Assembly: GCF_958979055.1 (NCBI RefSeq)
Contig: NC_084891.1
Location: forward strand, 1,988,501-2,052,500
Origin: Alnus glutinosa
Lineage: Eukaryota; Streptophyta; Magnoliopsida; Fagales; Betulaceae
DNA length: 64,000 nucleotides
Direction of reading: 5' to 3'
A program made the position numbers and the translations under genes. The notes beneath the pieces are model-generated. The model was not told where the DNA came from, did no database searches, and saw nothing but the letters and a program-made list of their open reading frames with translations. This document shows positions 1 through 12,000 of the stretch, one piece after another (the first letter of the stretch is position 1; the number at the start of each line of letters is the position of its first letter).

Positions 1-2585
1 CATATAGATTGGTTGGTCGATTTTCCTCTTTTTGTTTGAATACATTTTAAGATAATGTAGTTTGTGGGAGGATTTGGACAAAATATAGAAGAACTAGACC
101 GGCTTAATAATAGACTCAGGAAATTAGCTTACTTAATACAAGGAAAATGATTTTTCTCTAGTAGAAATTCAAATTAATACAAGCTAAGATTGATAAATAA
201 TATAGTGGTTGCTTTTTGTGGAGGAAGATTGGTTTTAGGCTTGTGATTTTCAATGGAATATATTTGAATCTTATGGAAGGGCTATAGAGAGTTTTTTCTC
301 CAAGTGTGTCAAGTTCAAATTTGGTTTGGTGGATGTAAATTAGTGTTGGCACCCCAGTTTTATATTGGGAAGATGAGTAGTCCACAGCGTGGGTGGTTTA
401 TAAAGACACTTATGAGTACTAAGTTCCACATTGATTCCTTATTAGGTGAGACTGGGTTTTATAAGAGATTTTAAGGAAGTTCGAAATTGACTAGTTCTTT
501 TGAAGTGATAGCGCAGATGTGACTAGTATTTTCTTTGGGTCATTACAGTTGGACAAGACATGGGTAGAAAGGTAACAGGCATGGAATCGGTGCTTCTTTT
601 GAAAGGATTTGAGCCTCTTTGATTGTCTGTACGTGGCAGCATTTTCATGTTTGAGCTCTGCTAGATGAGCTTTTCATTTACATTTCCAAGATGTTAAAAT
701 CTGAATCACTAATCAGGTGTTGATTGTTCACATTTAGTTGGTATTTATCAGAATTTTATTTCTGCTGCTATCAAATTTTTGGATGTCAATTTAAGATACT
801 AGCTAACAGAAAAGTCACCAAGATCATTAATGGTTAATTGAATTCAGATTACTATTCAAGAACATTTCCATTAAATTAATGAAGATTTGGCTTATTTCAG
901 GATCTCTTGCAATGGCTAACCAAATAGCTTCTCCAATTCAGTTTTTCATCAAAAAATCTGTTTCTTTTACAATTTGATTAGCCAGAGAGTGGTTGTCTTT
1001 GCTTTTGGTCAGTATACTTTTCTCATTAGAATTAATGATGTTTATAATATTGAATAATAGGTTGCATGCTACAGGTGACACTTAAAAGATTATTGATATT
1101 TCTGCATGTGTACATTGTCTTGAACAAAGTTTCCCTTTAGACTGAGTTAGACGAAATATCGTCAATTCAATCTATTAAATTGATATATGTTCATAATGCA
1201 TGTAATGATTATCATATCACATGTATTTTTAATTGAGAATGTGATTCTCACAAATATTTTCATTAGGTCGCTGATTTATAACTCACTTTTTCTTTTCTTT
1301 TTCTTCTTTTTTTTTTTTATTTTTTTTTATTTTTTTTTATTTTTTTATTTTTGGGTCAAGGGAGTAACTCAAACAAGGAAAAAAATACAATATAATTGTC
1401 CCATTTAAGAAAGTTAGGTTGAAGACCCATAGATGTAGAGAAGATGAAGGCAAGCATGATAGGTCTTCAATCTCACTACTAGAAGGAAAGTGAAGACACC
1501 GTGAAGGCAAAATTATGTGTTTTTAATGATATCTTGATTACTTATTAAAAAAAAAATTAACGTTAGAGAGAGGTACGACAAACAAAGACGAAGTTCCCTA
1601 ATATTTTTGGAGTCAAGCAATTATCCTCAAATTTGCAATAAATTTCTATAACAGAGACTGGACAATGTTTTGAATCATAAAATTAAGCTCTATTTTTTTT
1701 TTTCGAACTTCCCATGTGGGAGAACATGAATTTTAAAATTAAAACATAAAAACGAGAAATCCAAATCCATTAATTAGAAAAAAAAAAAAAAAAAATCTGA
1801 TTACAATAAGTTTAAAGCTTTGGATTTTAGTGCCTTGGTGACTTGTGAGTGATTTACAAACAATAAGATTTCTTAATTTAAAAGAGAGAATAGAGTTTAA
1901 TTTCACAAAAATGCAATTAATATAATAATGATGATGATTTTTTTTATTAAAAGTCTTTATTAACTAAAGTATTAATTCACATTACACTTACCACTTCAAT
2001 TACTAATGGCAATCTACATTACACTTATCACGTTTATAAACTAACGTAATAATTCACGTAATACTTATCATGTTAGTCATTAAAATGTAAACCATCACGA
2101 AGCAATTCACACGACAGACAGTTATCTCATTGGCCATCTTTGTTTTTCTTTTTCCTTTTTTTATGAGGGGTAGATAGGCGATTTGGTTAAAGGTCCTTGC
2201 TCAAATGATATCTATTGCTACACTTGGGTGCCCTTTGGGAAGTATCATCCATATATATATATATAATAAATTGAATTAAAAAAAAATTCCTCTACCGTGC
2301 CAAAAAAAAAAAAAAAAAAAAAAAAAAGAAAAAAGAAAAAAGAAAAAGAAAAGAAAAAGGGGGTGGTACAAAAGAATAAACGAGAAGAAATGGGTTAGGC
2401 AACCCCCTTCCTATCGCCACGTCCCTATTATCACAAGTCACAACGGCTTTGACAACTACTGTATGACCTCAATCATTGTACTAAGTTTCTATAAGTATCC
2501 ACTCAATTATTAGCTGCACAGAATACTAGATTTGGGATCATATATACTTGGGTCTATATGAGAAGATTGTGGTTGTTAAAACTTT

Positions 2586-3031
2586 GGGAGAACTTTACTT
2601 AACTGTATTGAACTTTTATTATTTTTAAAATAAAGTATTTGAACTTTAAAATGTTTTAATTTAGGGTATTCATTTTTCAGAAAGTCTCAATTAGGGTTTT
2701 TCCGTTAGGATTTTCTGTTAAATCCTATCAAAATTTTTAAAATATCCCTGATTTTTTTTAGAAAAAAAAAAAAAAAATTGATAGGATTTAGGTGTTGGAT
2801 AGAATTTAATGGAATTTGCAAAAATACCCATGCTTGAATCTTTGAAAAAATTTATAAATTTTTTTAAAAAAAATATTTTAAGAATTTTGATAGGATTTAA
2901 CGGAAAATCATAACGGAGGATCCCTAATTGAGATTTTCTGAAACTGGATACCTTAAATTGAAATGTTTTGAAGTTCAGGTACCTTCTTTTAAAAAATGTG
3001 AAAGTTCGGTACCCTTGAGTGAAGTTCTCCC
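2586..3031. mobile_element. Mutator-like MITE, 446 bp
   Basis: The ends are inverted repeats: the left begins GGGAGAACTTTACTTAA and the reverse complement of the right end begins GGGAGAACTTCACTCAA. The inverted similarity continues inward for well over 100 bp, with the motif GTTAGGATTT and its complement near the centre. A 9-bp direct repeat with one mismatch flanks it (2577-2585 taaaacttt; 3032-3040 tacaacttt). A 9-bp target duplication is the mark of Mutator-type transposition. It contains no coding capacity. A close relative of the same family lies at 28533-28974. Confidence 0.75.
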
Positions 3032-4110
3032 TACAACTTTTAAATAATTTAAATACAAAATATTTTTAAAAATATAAAAATAGTTTTCATCTTTATATTA
3101 TATTAGAACACTATTTTTATTAAAAACAAAGAGCATCATAAATACATTAACATACAGTTGTTTTAACTGAAAAAAAAAAAAAAAAAAAAAAAAACAAAGG
3201 GAAGAAGACAGTCCTTGTGTACTGGTTCTTGGAATATCATCTTCCCATAAAATGGGAGCTTGTGTTTGGGGTTTTGGCATTGTCAAAGAGTCATGGGTGG
3301 ACCTACGTTTTGCTTGGGGGAATGGAAGCCTTCAAAAAAAAAATTAACTTCTATAAAACCTAATTTCTAGCCCTCCAAAACAACACCATGCTTTGTTTTG
3401 AGGACCTAGGTTATGCCCAGTAAAGTAGACCTACAAAAGGACTAAAATTAGAGTGGCACGTCGAGAGTAATGGCAGAACCACCTTAAGTTAGCAAAAGAG
3501 AGATGGAGAAAGTATGAAGGCAAAATGCAAACAAAGGCAGTAATTGGATGGGGGCATTATTCCTTTTAGGGTCATGACCTGTAAGTGTGGGGAACTGGAC
3601 CTTAGTTCTAACCTACTGCAGGTTAGGTTTAGGGGCTTTCTTTGGGCCGGCGAGCTCTCATTTGGGGCCATTGGGCACTCTAATATCTATATATTTTAAG
3701 GAATTTATTATTTTCATATGAAATGGTCCCTAAAGTTAACTTTTTGGCCCACAAACAACTCCTTTTGAGTTTAACCTTTCCATCTAAAATATTAAAGTTC
3801 CGTCCTAACCAAACTAGCACCTCTTGTCTCTATCTCTCCACTTAAACTTGGTATACTTTTCTAGGCTTTGCTTGCAAGCAACTACATTATACATGTCTAG
3901 CGTGCCTTCACAAGTTAACATGCACTTGTTAAAGGTGTTATAAAAGCATTTATCATGGTTATCAGAATGGCACATGCCCACTTGTTTATTCATTGAGTGT
4001 CCTTTGCTTATAGCATCAGCAAAATCCTTTCAATTTGTGCAACATATCGGCTCCGTTTGTTAATGCGTTTTTTTCTATTTAAAAAATGTTATTTTAATGT
4101 GGTATATATT

Positions 4111-4431
4111 TTGGGTAGAATTCATTATTAGAAACCGGCTTGTAGGAAAAGAGTGTCCAAGAGCTTACATACACATAGTTAATATTTCACTCAAGCTAAG
4201 TAGGACACTAAGGATCGTAACATGCCACCACGCTCCGCAACCGACGCTCCTGGCGACCCACTTCTTCATTAACTCGAAATCGTGATGTAATCGATGTTTG
4301 GCTCTGAAACCAAAGTATACGAACTTTGGGTATAACTCACCCTTGAAAACCGACTTGCAAGGAAAAGATGTCTAAAAGCTTATATACATATGGTTAAGAT
4401 TGTACTTAAACCATGTGAAACACTTAGGATC
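4111..4431 (-). mobile_element. TRIM-like miniature LTR element
   Basis: Two direct repeats of about 105 bp (4111-4216 and 4326-4431) share blocks such as ccgRcttgYa, aagagctta and cttaggatc. Between them, next to the right-hand repeat, the minus strand reads TGGTTTCAGAGCC (about 4300-4312). This differs at one base from the plant initiator-tRNA-Met primer binding site TGGTATCAGAGCC. A PBS immediately inside one repeat suggests a minus-strand TRIM (terminal-repeat retrotransposon in miniature) with almost no internal sequence. No target duplication was resolved, so the outer limits are approximate. Confidence 0.5.
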
Positions 4432-5196
4432 CTATCTTTATTTTCTCATATAATTTTTTTTATAGGTATTTATCATTTTAAAAAAAATCAATGCCGAAAG
4501 AAGAAAGACAACTAGGAAATGGGTCGATCCTATGCAAGGTCTACTAAAAAGTAGTAACCAACGGCAAAAGGCACTGGAAAAGGCATAAACCCTTCACACA
4601 CAAGGCTCCACCAGCAAACACTAATTAGGAACCGAGAGATAATAACCTACAAATCTCGTATACTTTCTTTCTCTTTGTTTTTTTTTTTTTAAAAAAAAAT
4701 GACTTGTTAGAGGGGAAAAGAAATTAAATTTGAGTGGTTAATTCATAAAAATATATATTTTAGAGAGTTTTTAAAATTTCGGGGTGTTGAAGCCCCTACA
4801 CGGCAACGCGGTTCCACCCTTATCTATGGGTGATGGTGATGGTCTATTGCTACAACCTTACCATTTGAGTGTTGTTAGGAGTATTATAATTTTTAAAGTA
4901 AGCTTTTTAATAATTTGATATGTCGGTCCATATAGTACTTATACGTTAGCTACTAAAATATCGATTGTCACGTGATAATTCACATATATTCAACATCAAT
5001 CACTAAAATATAAATTATCATATGATAATATATGTAGCATTTGTTTTCATAAAATATAAACTATCACTATTTTTTTTAAAAAAAAATAAATAAATAAAAT
5101 TATAGTAAAAATTGTAATACACCAATTATTTTCTTATATGCTACGTGTGGGCTTTCATATCCTGGAACCCTATGTTGACCATCTGCATTCTTTTTA

Positions 5197-5376
5197 GAGA
5201 AATGATCCATACACTCATTTCTCACAACATCTCCACAACAAGCTGACGTGGCTGATAATATTTTATTATTTTTTTGTTTTGTTTTCATTTTTTTTGTAAA
5301 AAAATAATAAAATATTACCAGTCACGTCAGCTTGTTGTGGGGCTGTTGTGAGAAATGAGTGTAGGGATCATTTCTC
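5197..5376. mobile_element. Fold-back Mutator-like MITE, 180 bp
   Basis: Almost the whole element is one inverted repeat. The left arm starts GAGAAATGATCC, the right arm ends GGATCATTTCTC, and the two arms pair over about 75 bp each around a T-rich centre. A perfect 9-bp target duplication (ttcttttta, 5188-5196 and 5377-5385) flanks it, which is typical of MULE-mobilised MITEs. It sits about 260 bp upstream of the UBP22 5' leader, so a transcript through it would form a long hairpin. Confidence 0.85.
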
Positions 5377-5637
5377 TTCTTTTTAAGATTGCAACTTTGA
5401 CCACCCAATTAAATCCAGCCATCTGGGCAAATGGCACCGACACTAAGTTATAATGATCTCCCAACGCCGCCTACCCTACCTCATGACTTTCCTGATCAAA
5501 ATACTGACGGTTCAGATTTCTCCCTGTGAAAAACTAATTGTGCTTCGCTGCTTTGCTCCACATAGAACGCACTAGTTGTTGTTTTTTTTTTTGGCCTTTT
5601 TCTTGGGCTGGAAATACAGGGTTGGAATTTGGAAGCC

Positions 5638-5703
5638 ATGACGAATGAGTCGGCTTCCACTAATCAGAACTCAAAAGAACCTTCTTCTTCCCTTCTTCAG
5701 TAA
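5638..5703 (+). other. Upstream ORF or alternative first coding exon of UBP22
   Basis: An ATG at 5638 opens 21 codons and stops at TAA 5701-5703. The end overlaps a strong donor (CA|GTAAGT at 5700). If that donor is joined to the acceptor at 6039-6040, the frame runs directly into the UBP22 ATG at 6042, adding 21 residues. The sequence therefore reads either as a uORF (unspliced) or as an N-terminal extension (spliced). Nothing in the peptide is recognisable. Which form is used cannot be decided from DNA. Confidence 0.4.
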
Positions 5704-5739
5704 GTCATTCCCAAACAGAGCTTAAGGATTTAGCTTTTT

Positions 5740-5742
<3 letters not shown>

Positions 5743-5771
<29 letters not shown>
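5743..5771 (+). repeat. (CT)n microsatellite in the UBP22 leader
   Basis: About 14 uninterrupted CT units lie between the candidate upstream ATG and the UBP22 start. Pyrimidine-rich CT tracts are common in plant 5' leaders. This one also lies inside the possible 5700-6040 intron. Confidence 0.9.
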
Positions 5772-5775
<4 letters not shown>

Positions 5776-6041
5776 ATCTCTCTCATCAAATCAGGAAACA
5801 CTAACCAAAACAACTCAAAAGTCCGAACCCATTTCTCTTTATTGCCCAAGACCTTCAAATCCAATCTCAAATCCTGTTGTAATATATATTTTTTTTTTCT
5901 AATTCAATAATTCTATTGAAAAATAGCATCTTTCTTTTCAATAAAGTGATTATTGTTATTGTTACTAATATTGGCTTTTTTTTCTTAACAAAACTTTTTG
6001 TGATTTGCAACAAATCAAAGCCTCTTTCAATCTCCATCAGC

Positions 6042-9000
6042 ATGTCCACAGGAAACCCTTCATACACCAACCCAAAACCCTGCAAGCATCTTGCAGATTA
6101 CAAGCTCAGACATGGCTTGAGTGGCTATAGATCCCTCCAAAAGCTCCTCAAGACCACCCCAAATGGGAGGACAAGTGTTGAGAAACTCGACACAAAGATA
6201 CCCAGATGCAATTCTTGTAATGGGTTTCAAGGGAGACTCTATTTTTGTCTGATTTGCTCCTCAGTCTCATGTTCGGACCATACCCTTTTGCATAGCCAGT
6301 CTGAGAATGGCCATGATGTAGCTGTGGACATTGAAAGGGCTGAGCTTTATTGCTGTGTGTGCTGTGATCAGGTCTATGACCCTGATTTTGATAAGGCCGT
6401 AATGTCCAAGCACTTCATGGGCAGCCCAAGAAATAAGAATGGTGATGAGAGTATTGGAGAGAGATTGGTTAAGAGGAGGAGGTTGGGTTCTAGTGTAGTA
6501 GAAGAATTGGTGGATTTGAGGAAATCCAAACAGTTGGTTTCCATGAGGGATCGGAGGGCGAAATCTTGTTATCCATTTGGTTTGAGGGGATTGACAAATC
6601 TGGGGAGTACTTGTTTCATGAACTCTGTGTTGCAAGCGTTGCTACATGCACCACCTTTCAGGAATTACTTCTTGAGTGAAGGGCATAATCGTGAGGCTTG
6701 CCGGAAAAGATCGGTGAATCGGCTATGCTTGCCTTGTGACATTGATGATATTTTCTCGGCTGTATTTTCGGGTGATCGGGCACCATATAGCCCTGCCCAG
6801 TTTCTTTACAGGTCTGCCATTGCTCTGATGGGCCTCTTAGGTTCTAGCATTTCTTGATAGTTATAATTATCGATAGCATGATTCTGATTATTGATCTATA
6901 TTGAATGTACATATGTCTATAGTACTCTATTGTAGGAAGATGTCTCTGCAAATTGTCACGTTTAATATCCTTTTTGACAAATGTAAGTATGTGACATTGC
7001 TTTATTGGTTGGTTAAGTTTGAGCCTTTTCGTGTGGATCAGGCAATTGGAATGAATTTGATGACTTCATGAACCATACTTTGTGGAAACTGTGTCATCTA
7101 ATTCGAAGTTATATAACTAGGATGCTTCAGATACATGTTGAACAAAGTCATCCATCTTGTTATGCACATACTGTTGCATCACATGTTAAATGTTTGGAGT
7201 TGGATTCTACACATGAATTTAGTTGAATGCTGCTTGGAATCACTTATGATGTTGTCATTAGTTCTGTTTGATGGGATCCTGGTTCTGGATCTTTCATTAG
7301 TTCTTATAGCTTCTTTCTTCTTTCTTTCTTTCTTTTTTCACTAACAAAATTCTATGGGAATAAATTTGCTCTGAAATGATGAAAATTTGTTTACATTTCT
7401 AGTTGGTGGCAGCATTCATCAAATCTGGCAAGTTATCAGCAGCAGGATGCTCATGAGTTCTTCATTTCAGTCTTGGATGGGATCCATGAGAAAGAGAGCA
7501 AATCAAGTAACCGAAATAGAGGTAATTAAAAGCTCATATCCGGTATGTTTAATTAATTCAGAAGGAAAAGAGAGAGATCCGGTGCTTTTCTGCTTCTTAG
7601 TCATGTAATGTGTGTAGGGTCACTGTAGTTAAAAATGATGCGTGGTTCGCTATCTTATATGCTGAGACACCTTCATTTTTTTTTTGATAAGTTATGCTGA
7701 GACACCTTCATATGGTCATCTTCCCAACAACTTGCAGCTAGGGGACCATATTGTGGAATGACAATTACAAATTTGAGATTCTGTGATTAATTTTCTGTCG
7801 CTAATCAGGAAGAATATGGAATGATGAAACCATCTGCATTTATTTGTTGAAGTTGCGGAAATCTAAAAATCTCTGTACTATGTATATTTAGGAATAGCTA
7901 AATAAGAATGAAGTAAAATCGCCACATCATAGTTTGAGTGTCTTTACTTTTGTAGATTTTTTAAATTTATTTTCTGTTCGACCCTTTTAGGGGCTCTCTT
8001 GTATACTTTCCATGTATAAGGGTTGCGCCCCTTTGCGCTTTTTCAATATATTGCTATTAGTTATCAAAAAAAAAAGAAAGAATGAAGTAAATTCATGTTG
8101 GATATTTTTTAATTAGTTCGGTAGTTTGGGAAGTTATTGCAGTATCTTCTTGAGTATTAAGTATAGGTAATAAAGAAGTCATGCAGTGAAAAGTACGGTT
8201 ATAATTCACCGAGAAAAATGGAGAGTTTTGTCGCATTTCTTAATAGTTATGTGTCTTATATAAGTAATTAATCTTTTCTGCAGATAATGGAGATTGCCTG
8301 TGTATTGCTCATAAGGTATTCTCTGGACTGTTGAGATCAGATGTTACCTGTATGACCTGTGGATTCACATCAACAACTTATGACCCTTGTGTGGACATCT
8401 CACTTGACCTGGACACAAACAATCTCTCTCCAAAAAATACAGCTAACAAGCCTATCAAGCCAAATGAGAACAGCAGTATGTCCACTCTTCTGGGTTGTTT
8501 GGATTTGTTCACGAGGCAGGAGAAGTTGGGATCAGACCAGAAACTTTACTGCAGGAACTGTCAAGAAAGGCGGGACTCGGTGAAGCAAATGTCCATCAGG
8601 AGGCTCCCATTGGTGTTGTGTTTGCATATAAAACGATTTGAGCATTCACCTGTCAGAAGAATGTCAAGAAAAATCGACCGCTATTTGCACTTTCCTTTCT
8701 CCTTGGATATGACACCATATTTGTCCTCCTCTATCGTCAGAAACAGATTTGGGAATAGAATATTTGCTTTTGAGGGTGAGGAATCAGATATCTCTACAGA
8801 ATTTGAGATTTTTGCAGTGGTTACTCACGCGGGGACGCTTGAATCTGGTCATTATGTTACTTATCTGCGCTTAAGTAACCAATGGTACAAATGTGATGAT
8901 GCTTGGATTACTGAGGTTGACGAGGGGATGGTGAGAGCTTCACAGTGTTATGTGATGTTCTACGTGCAGAAAACGCTTTACCACAAAGCCAACGAGGATT

Positions 9001-9062
9001 TGAGTTGCCTGCCAATTTCCCCACGGAGGGACACATTTCTTCCCATAGCTGGTTGCTGCTAA
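6042..9062 (+). CDS. UBP22: Ubiquitin-specific protease 22 homologue (SAGA H2B deubiquitinase)
   Basis: Complete gene with exons 6042-6811, 7403-7521 and 8284-9062 (GT-AG introns, frame kept), encoding 555 aa. Residues about 12-110 form a zf-UBP zinc finger with a run of paired Cys and His. A USP catalytic domain follows: the Cys box GLTNLGSTCFMNS puts the nucleophile at Cys191, exon 2 carries the QQDAHEFF box, a CxxC zinc pair precedes NCQERRD, and the His box SGHYVTYL puts the base at His486, followed by CDDAW. The length and the zinc finger plus USP layout match the UBP22/USP22/Ubp8 group, which removes ubiquitin from histone H2B as part of the SAGA deubiquitination module in the nucleus. 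The start at 6042 was chosen because the conserved zinc finger begins a few residues later; an in-frame TTG region further upstream is not a plant start. The 3' end has an AATAAA near 9450. Confidence 0.93.
7677..7692 (-). mobile_element. Ultra-short LINE insertion (tail only) with 19-bp target duplication
   Basis: In intron 2 of UBP22 a 19-bp sequence is repeated exactly (7658-7676 and 7693-7711). Between the copies lie only a T-run and gataagt. Read on the minus strand this is acttatc followed by poly-A, the same 3' terminus seen on the longer LINE at 61971-62854. This is what target-primed reverse transcription leaves when it stops almost at once. Confidence 0.75.
7918..8077 (+). mobile_element. 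5'-truncated LINE 3' end, 160 bp
   Basis: It sits in UBP22 intron 2, flanked by a perfect 14-bp duplication aagaatgaagtaaa (7904-7917 and 8078-8091). The body carries the tail shared by LINEs in this window (ggggctctcttgtatacttt, then gggttgcgcccctttgcg) and ends ttatc plus poly-A. It is non-coding. The host intron splice sites are intact. Confidence 0.88.
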
Positions 9063-12000
9063 AGTGTGTTTCAACTGAGTATGGGCTAGCAGTTGGCTGA
9101 GCATGAAATGAGCTTTCTACATCATTAAAGGCCAGCTAAAGAGCAAAGAAGACCCAGTGAGAAGGTGGAAAAGAAACACTTCTTAGTTGATGGGAGTGTG
9201 CTTTCAGGGTTGAAATCTTTATATCATAGGTTGAGCCATGAAAGGCATCAACGAATTACAGAATAGGAAGATCAATAAATTGAACACAGATGCTGGTTTT
9301 CCAATTCCTGTAAATCTCTCAAATGATTTATTAATGCCTGCACGAGAGATTGGCTGTATATAGGGCGACTATGCTTAATTTTGGGGTGCCCTCCCAGCCC
9401 TTTACAAGATTTTGCTCAAGATTCTTTAACTGCAGATCAGACTTGTGCAAATAAATCTTTACAACTAATGTAGTAGTATTTAATTTCAATTCCACTCACT
9501 GTTGCTATTGAAATTTCTGATTGACTACATTAATGGCTTATTAGTTGTGTCTTAACAACTACAGACTTTTCCAGATTCTTTATACTAACCTCCATCTCCA
9601 TGCCATGTTCTTTGTAAAATATGAGATTGCCAGAGAAGGTCTCATTGTCTATGCCACATGTTGTGTTGTTGTTATCTTATTGATGTAGAGGAGAGTAAAG
9701 ATTGATGAAATTGTGACAGTAGAAGTTGGTTCCTCATAGACTTACTGTTAGTGTTAGAGATGTTGGTTCATATTTTGAACGAGGAAGTAACACTGGTCTC
9801 TAGTATAAAGGCCTAATGGGCTCCGTTCCATCGACGGGGGTCGTTGCGACTTAGGATTTAGCTTAGGTGTCGTTAAAAAACGGTAACCGTATATGTGTTG
9901 TAGTTTTTTCAACGATTATAGTTAAATTCGGACCGGTAAAAAGAATACAGGAGGATTTTAAGGCAAATCCAAATTTAGATGCAATATAGAAACCAAAGCA
10001 AAAGGGGAAGGAAAATGACATGAAAGAAACAATTGGATTATGTCTTTACGCAATCCACAGGGTGCACGCACGAGCCGCTTCACGCTGTTTACATTAGTTT
10101 AGTTATTGGAGTCACCACCTAATCGGACGCGAGTTCCAAGCACGTGTTCATCACGTCGCTTATTGATGGATGGATAATATTCTACTGACTCGGTCCAATG
10201 ATTGTTAGCAAATCTAAAATATAACCATCTCACCCATTCTCATTTTATAATTTCATTTAAATATTCTTTATTTTTCAAAGTGCCTACATTCTAAAGTCAT
10301 GTGCATGTCTTATCATAAGTCGACAATTTTTTTTATTTTTTATTTTTACGTTTGGTGAATACTATAACATCTCACCAATTGTTGGGCTAAGTAGATAGCC
10401 AGATGCAGCATTTGCACCCAAATTTACATCTTGGCCGGCCAAAATAACCTTTAGCTAGCCAAATGTGAATGCTAGCACAAACTTTTTTAGTTAATACTTT
10501 TGCTCGAATAAAATTATTCATACCCACTTCGACTAACATGACGTGAATTTAATGGCCACTAAAAAAAATTAAAAAAAAAAAAAAAAACATTCTACCTCCA
10601 ATTAGCTCATGACACATCACCGACATGAAGTGAGTCTAATAAAATGAGTGTGAGGTATAGCATTACTCTTTGTGCTTATATTAGTTTACTTAATGGAGCC
10701 GGCTCCCAATGGACATGTTCCAGGGACGTGTTCACTAAATAGAGAATTGAAGAAGATTCTGGCTTCACACTCTTGGTGATAGCCTTTGCATTGTATTTAT
10801 TGATACAAGTGTAGAGTTGGTACAAGTTTATGAAAGGGCTTAGGGACACAAACTGAGCTGGCCAAAGTTGTGGTTGGTGGCAGTGGAAGCTGCGAAGGAG
10901 CAGAATGGAGATTCCAAACAAAGGGAAAGAGGTGTTCCTCGAACACTATTGGGAGTTGGGTTGCTGGTTATAAGCCCAATCCAATTGATATTGAAAAGGC
11001 CAGCCAGGTAAAGCCCACCAGTGATCGGAGCCCACTAACTAGATTCGCCAACTCGAGGCCTGAGTACAGAACTGTCACTCATTTTTGTTATCAAAGCCCG
11101 TTGTTATCAATTGGGATCGGACTCATCCATTTACTACGACCACCACCAAAAGTCTCTACTAACACGATTCACGAGACTCTGTTAGAGGCTAATTAGATCC
11201 GCATTAAAAATAGAATCTTTGGAGTATCTCTCTAATTTGGTGATCTCAGAGTACAGTCAAAACGCATGTGTTAATCTACGGTACTCAGACATGACTAATG
11301 TCACTTCAATTCCGCAAATCAAGTAATAAGGACACCACAACTTGACAACACATATTGCTTGGCCTTGCCAGTACCCCCTCCTAGTCTAAGGATCTAGGGG
11401 ATGTGTGGATTAGCTATCACGATTGCATTCAATGCTCGATTCGGTACGCAAGATCTATTTGGGCATCTTTGATTTCCAATCTTTTGACTCCTTATTTTTC
11501 AAACACCAAAAATATTTCAAGTCTAGTGACTATCCATCTTTAAGGTGATAATTGACCTAGGCATCGGAGTTATCTCCCGTCGGCACATTCCGACAAACTC
11601 TTTTGCCTCATCTCTTTCTCTTTTGCAAGGATCAATCCACGTGTGATCATTTCTGGAGCTAGCAAGATACACGATGTACTATTCCACATTTGACAAGAAT
11701 GGGACTAAGGACTTGGGACTTGGAATTCACTAACCCAATCAGATTGAAGAGCCATAATTTTCCTGCCAAACAATGGTTCTACATGGGTCTTTAAAGGTAA
11801 CAAAAACATTCACCACATTTGATTTATTTTGTATAGGAAAACCCATACAAATTAAAACGGGCTAAAATCTTCAACGAAAGAAACATAATACTTCTTGTTA
11901 TTGAATGATTGAAGAGCGGAAGAACCACAAACATTAGTGAATAACAATTTATTGGGGTCATGCCTACCTGCAAAATTGAAGTCTTACTCGATCCGTATAA

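Larger units (their letters stand above)
1..5637. other. Intergenic region upstream of UBP22 gene
   Basis: No protein-coding gene is visible. The stretch is AT-rich, with many A or T homopolymers (for example 1309-1350, 2301-2328 and 3171-3194), and short open frames have no recognisable content. It holds three mobile-element remnants annotated separately (2586-3031, 4111-4431, 5197-5376). The part at about 330-480 has the look of a degraded LTR-type promoter segment, but I could not define its ends. Confidence 0.7.

Noticed and set aside
1187..1408. Frame with long Phe run
   Set aside because: Produced by a T homopolymer; not a gene.
5916..6041. Upstream in-frame extension of UBP22 with a hydrophobic stretch
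   Set aside because: It begins at TTG, not ATG, and the sequence is T-rich leader; the conserved protein starts at 6042.
10676..10921. 81-codon open frame, minus strand
   Set aside because: No similarity recognised; composition is not like the confirmed exons.
10870..11196. 108-codon open frame, plus strand
   Set aside because: No recognisable domain, no splice context, and it lies in what looks like decayed repeat DNA.
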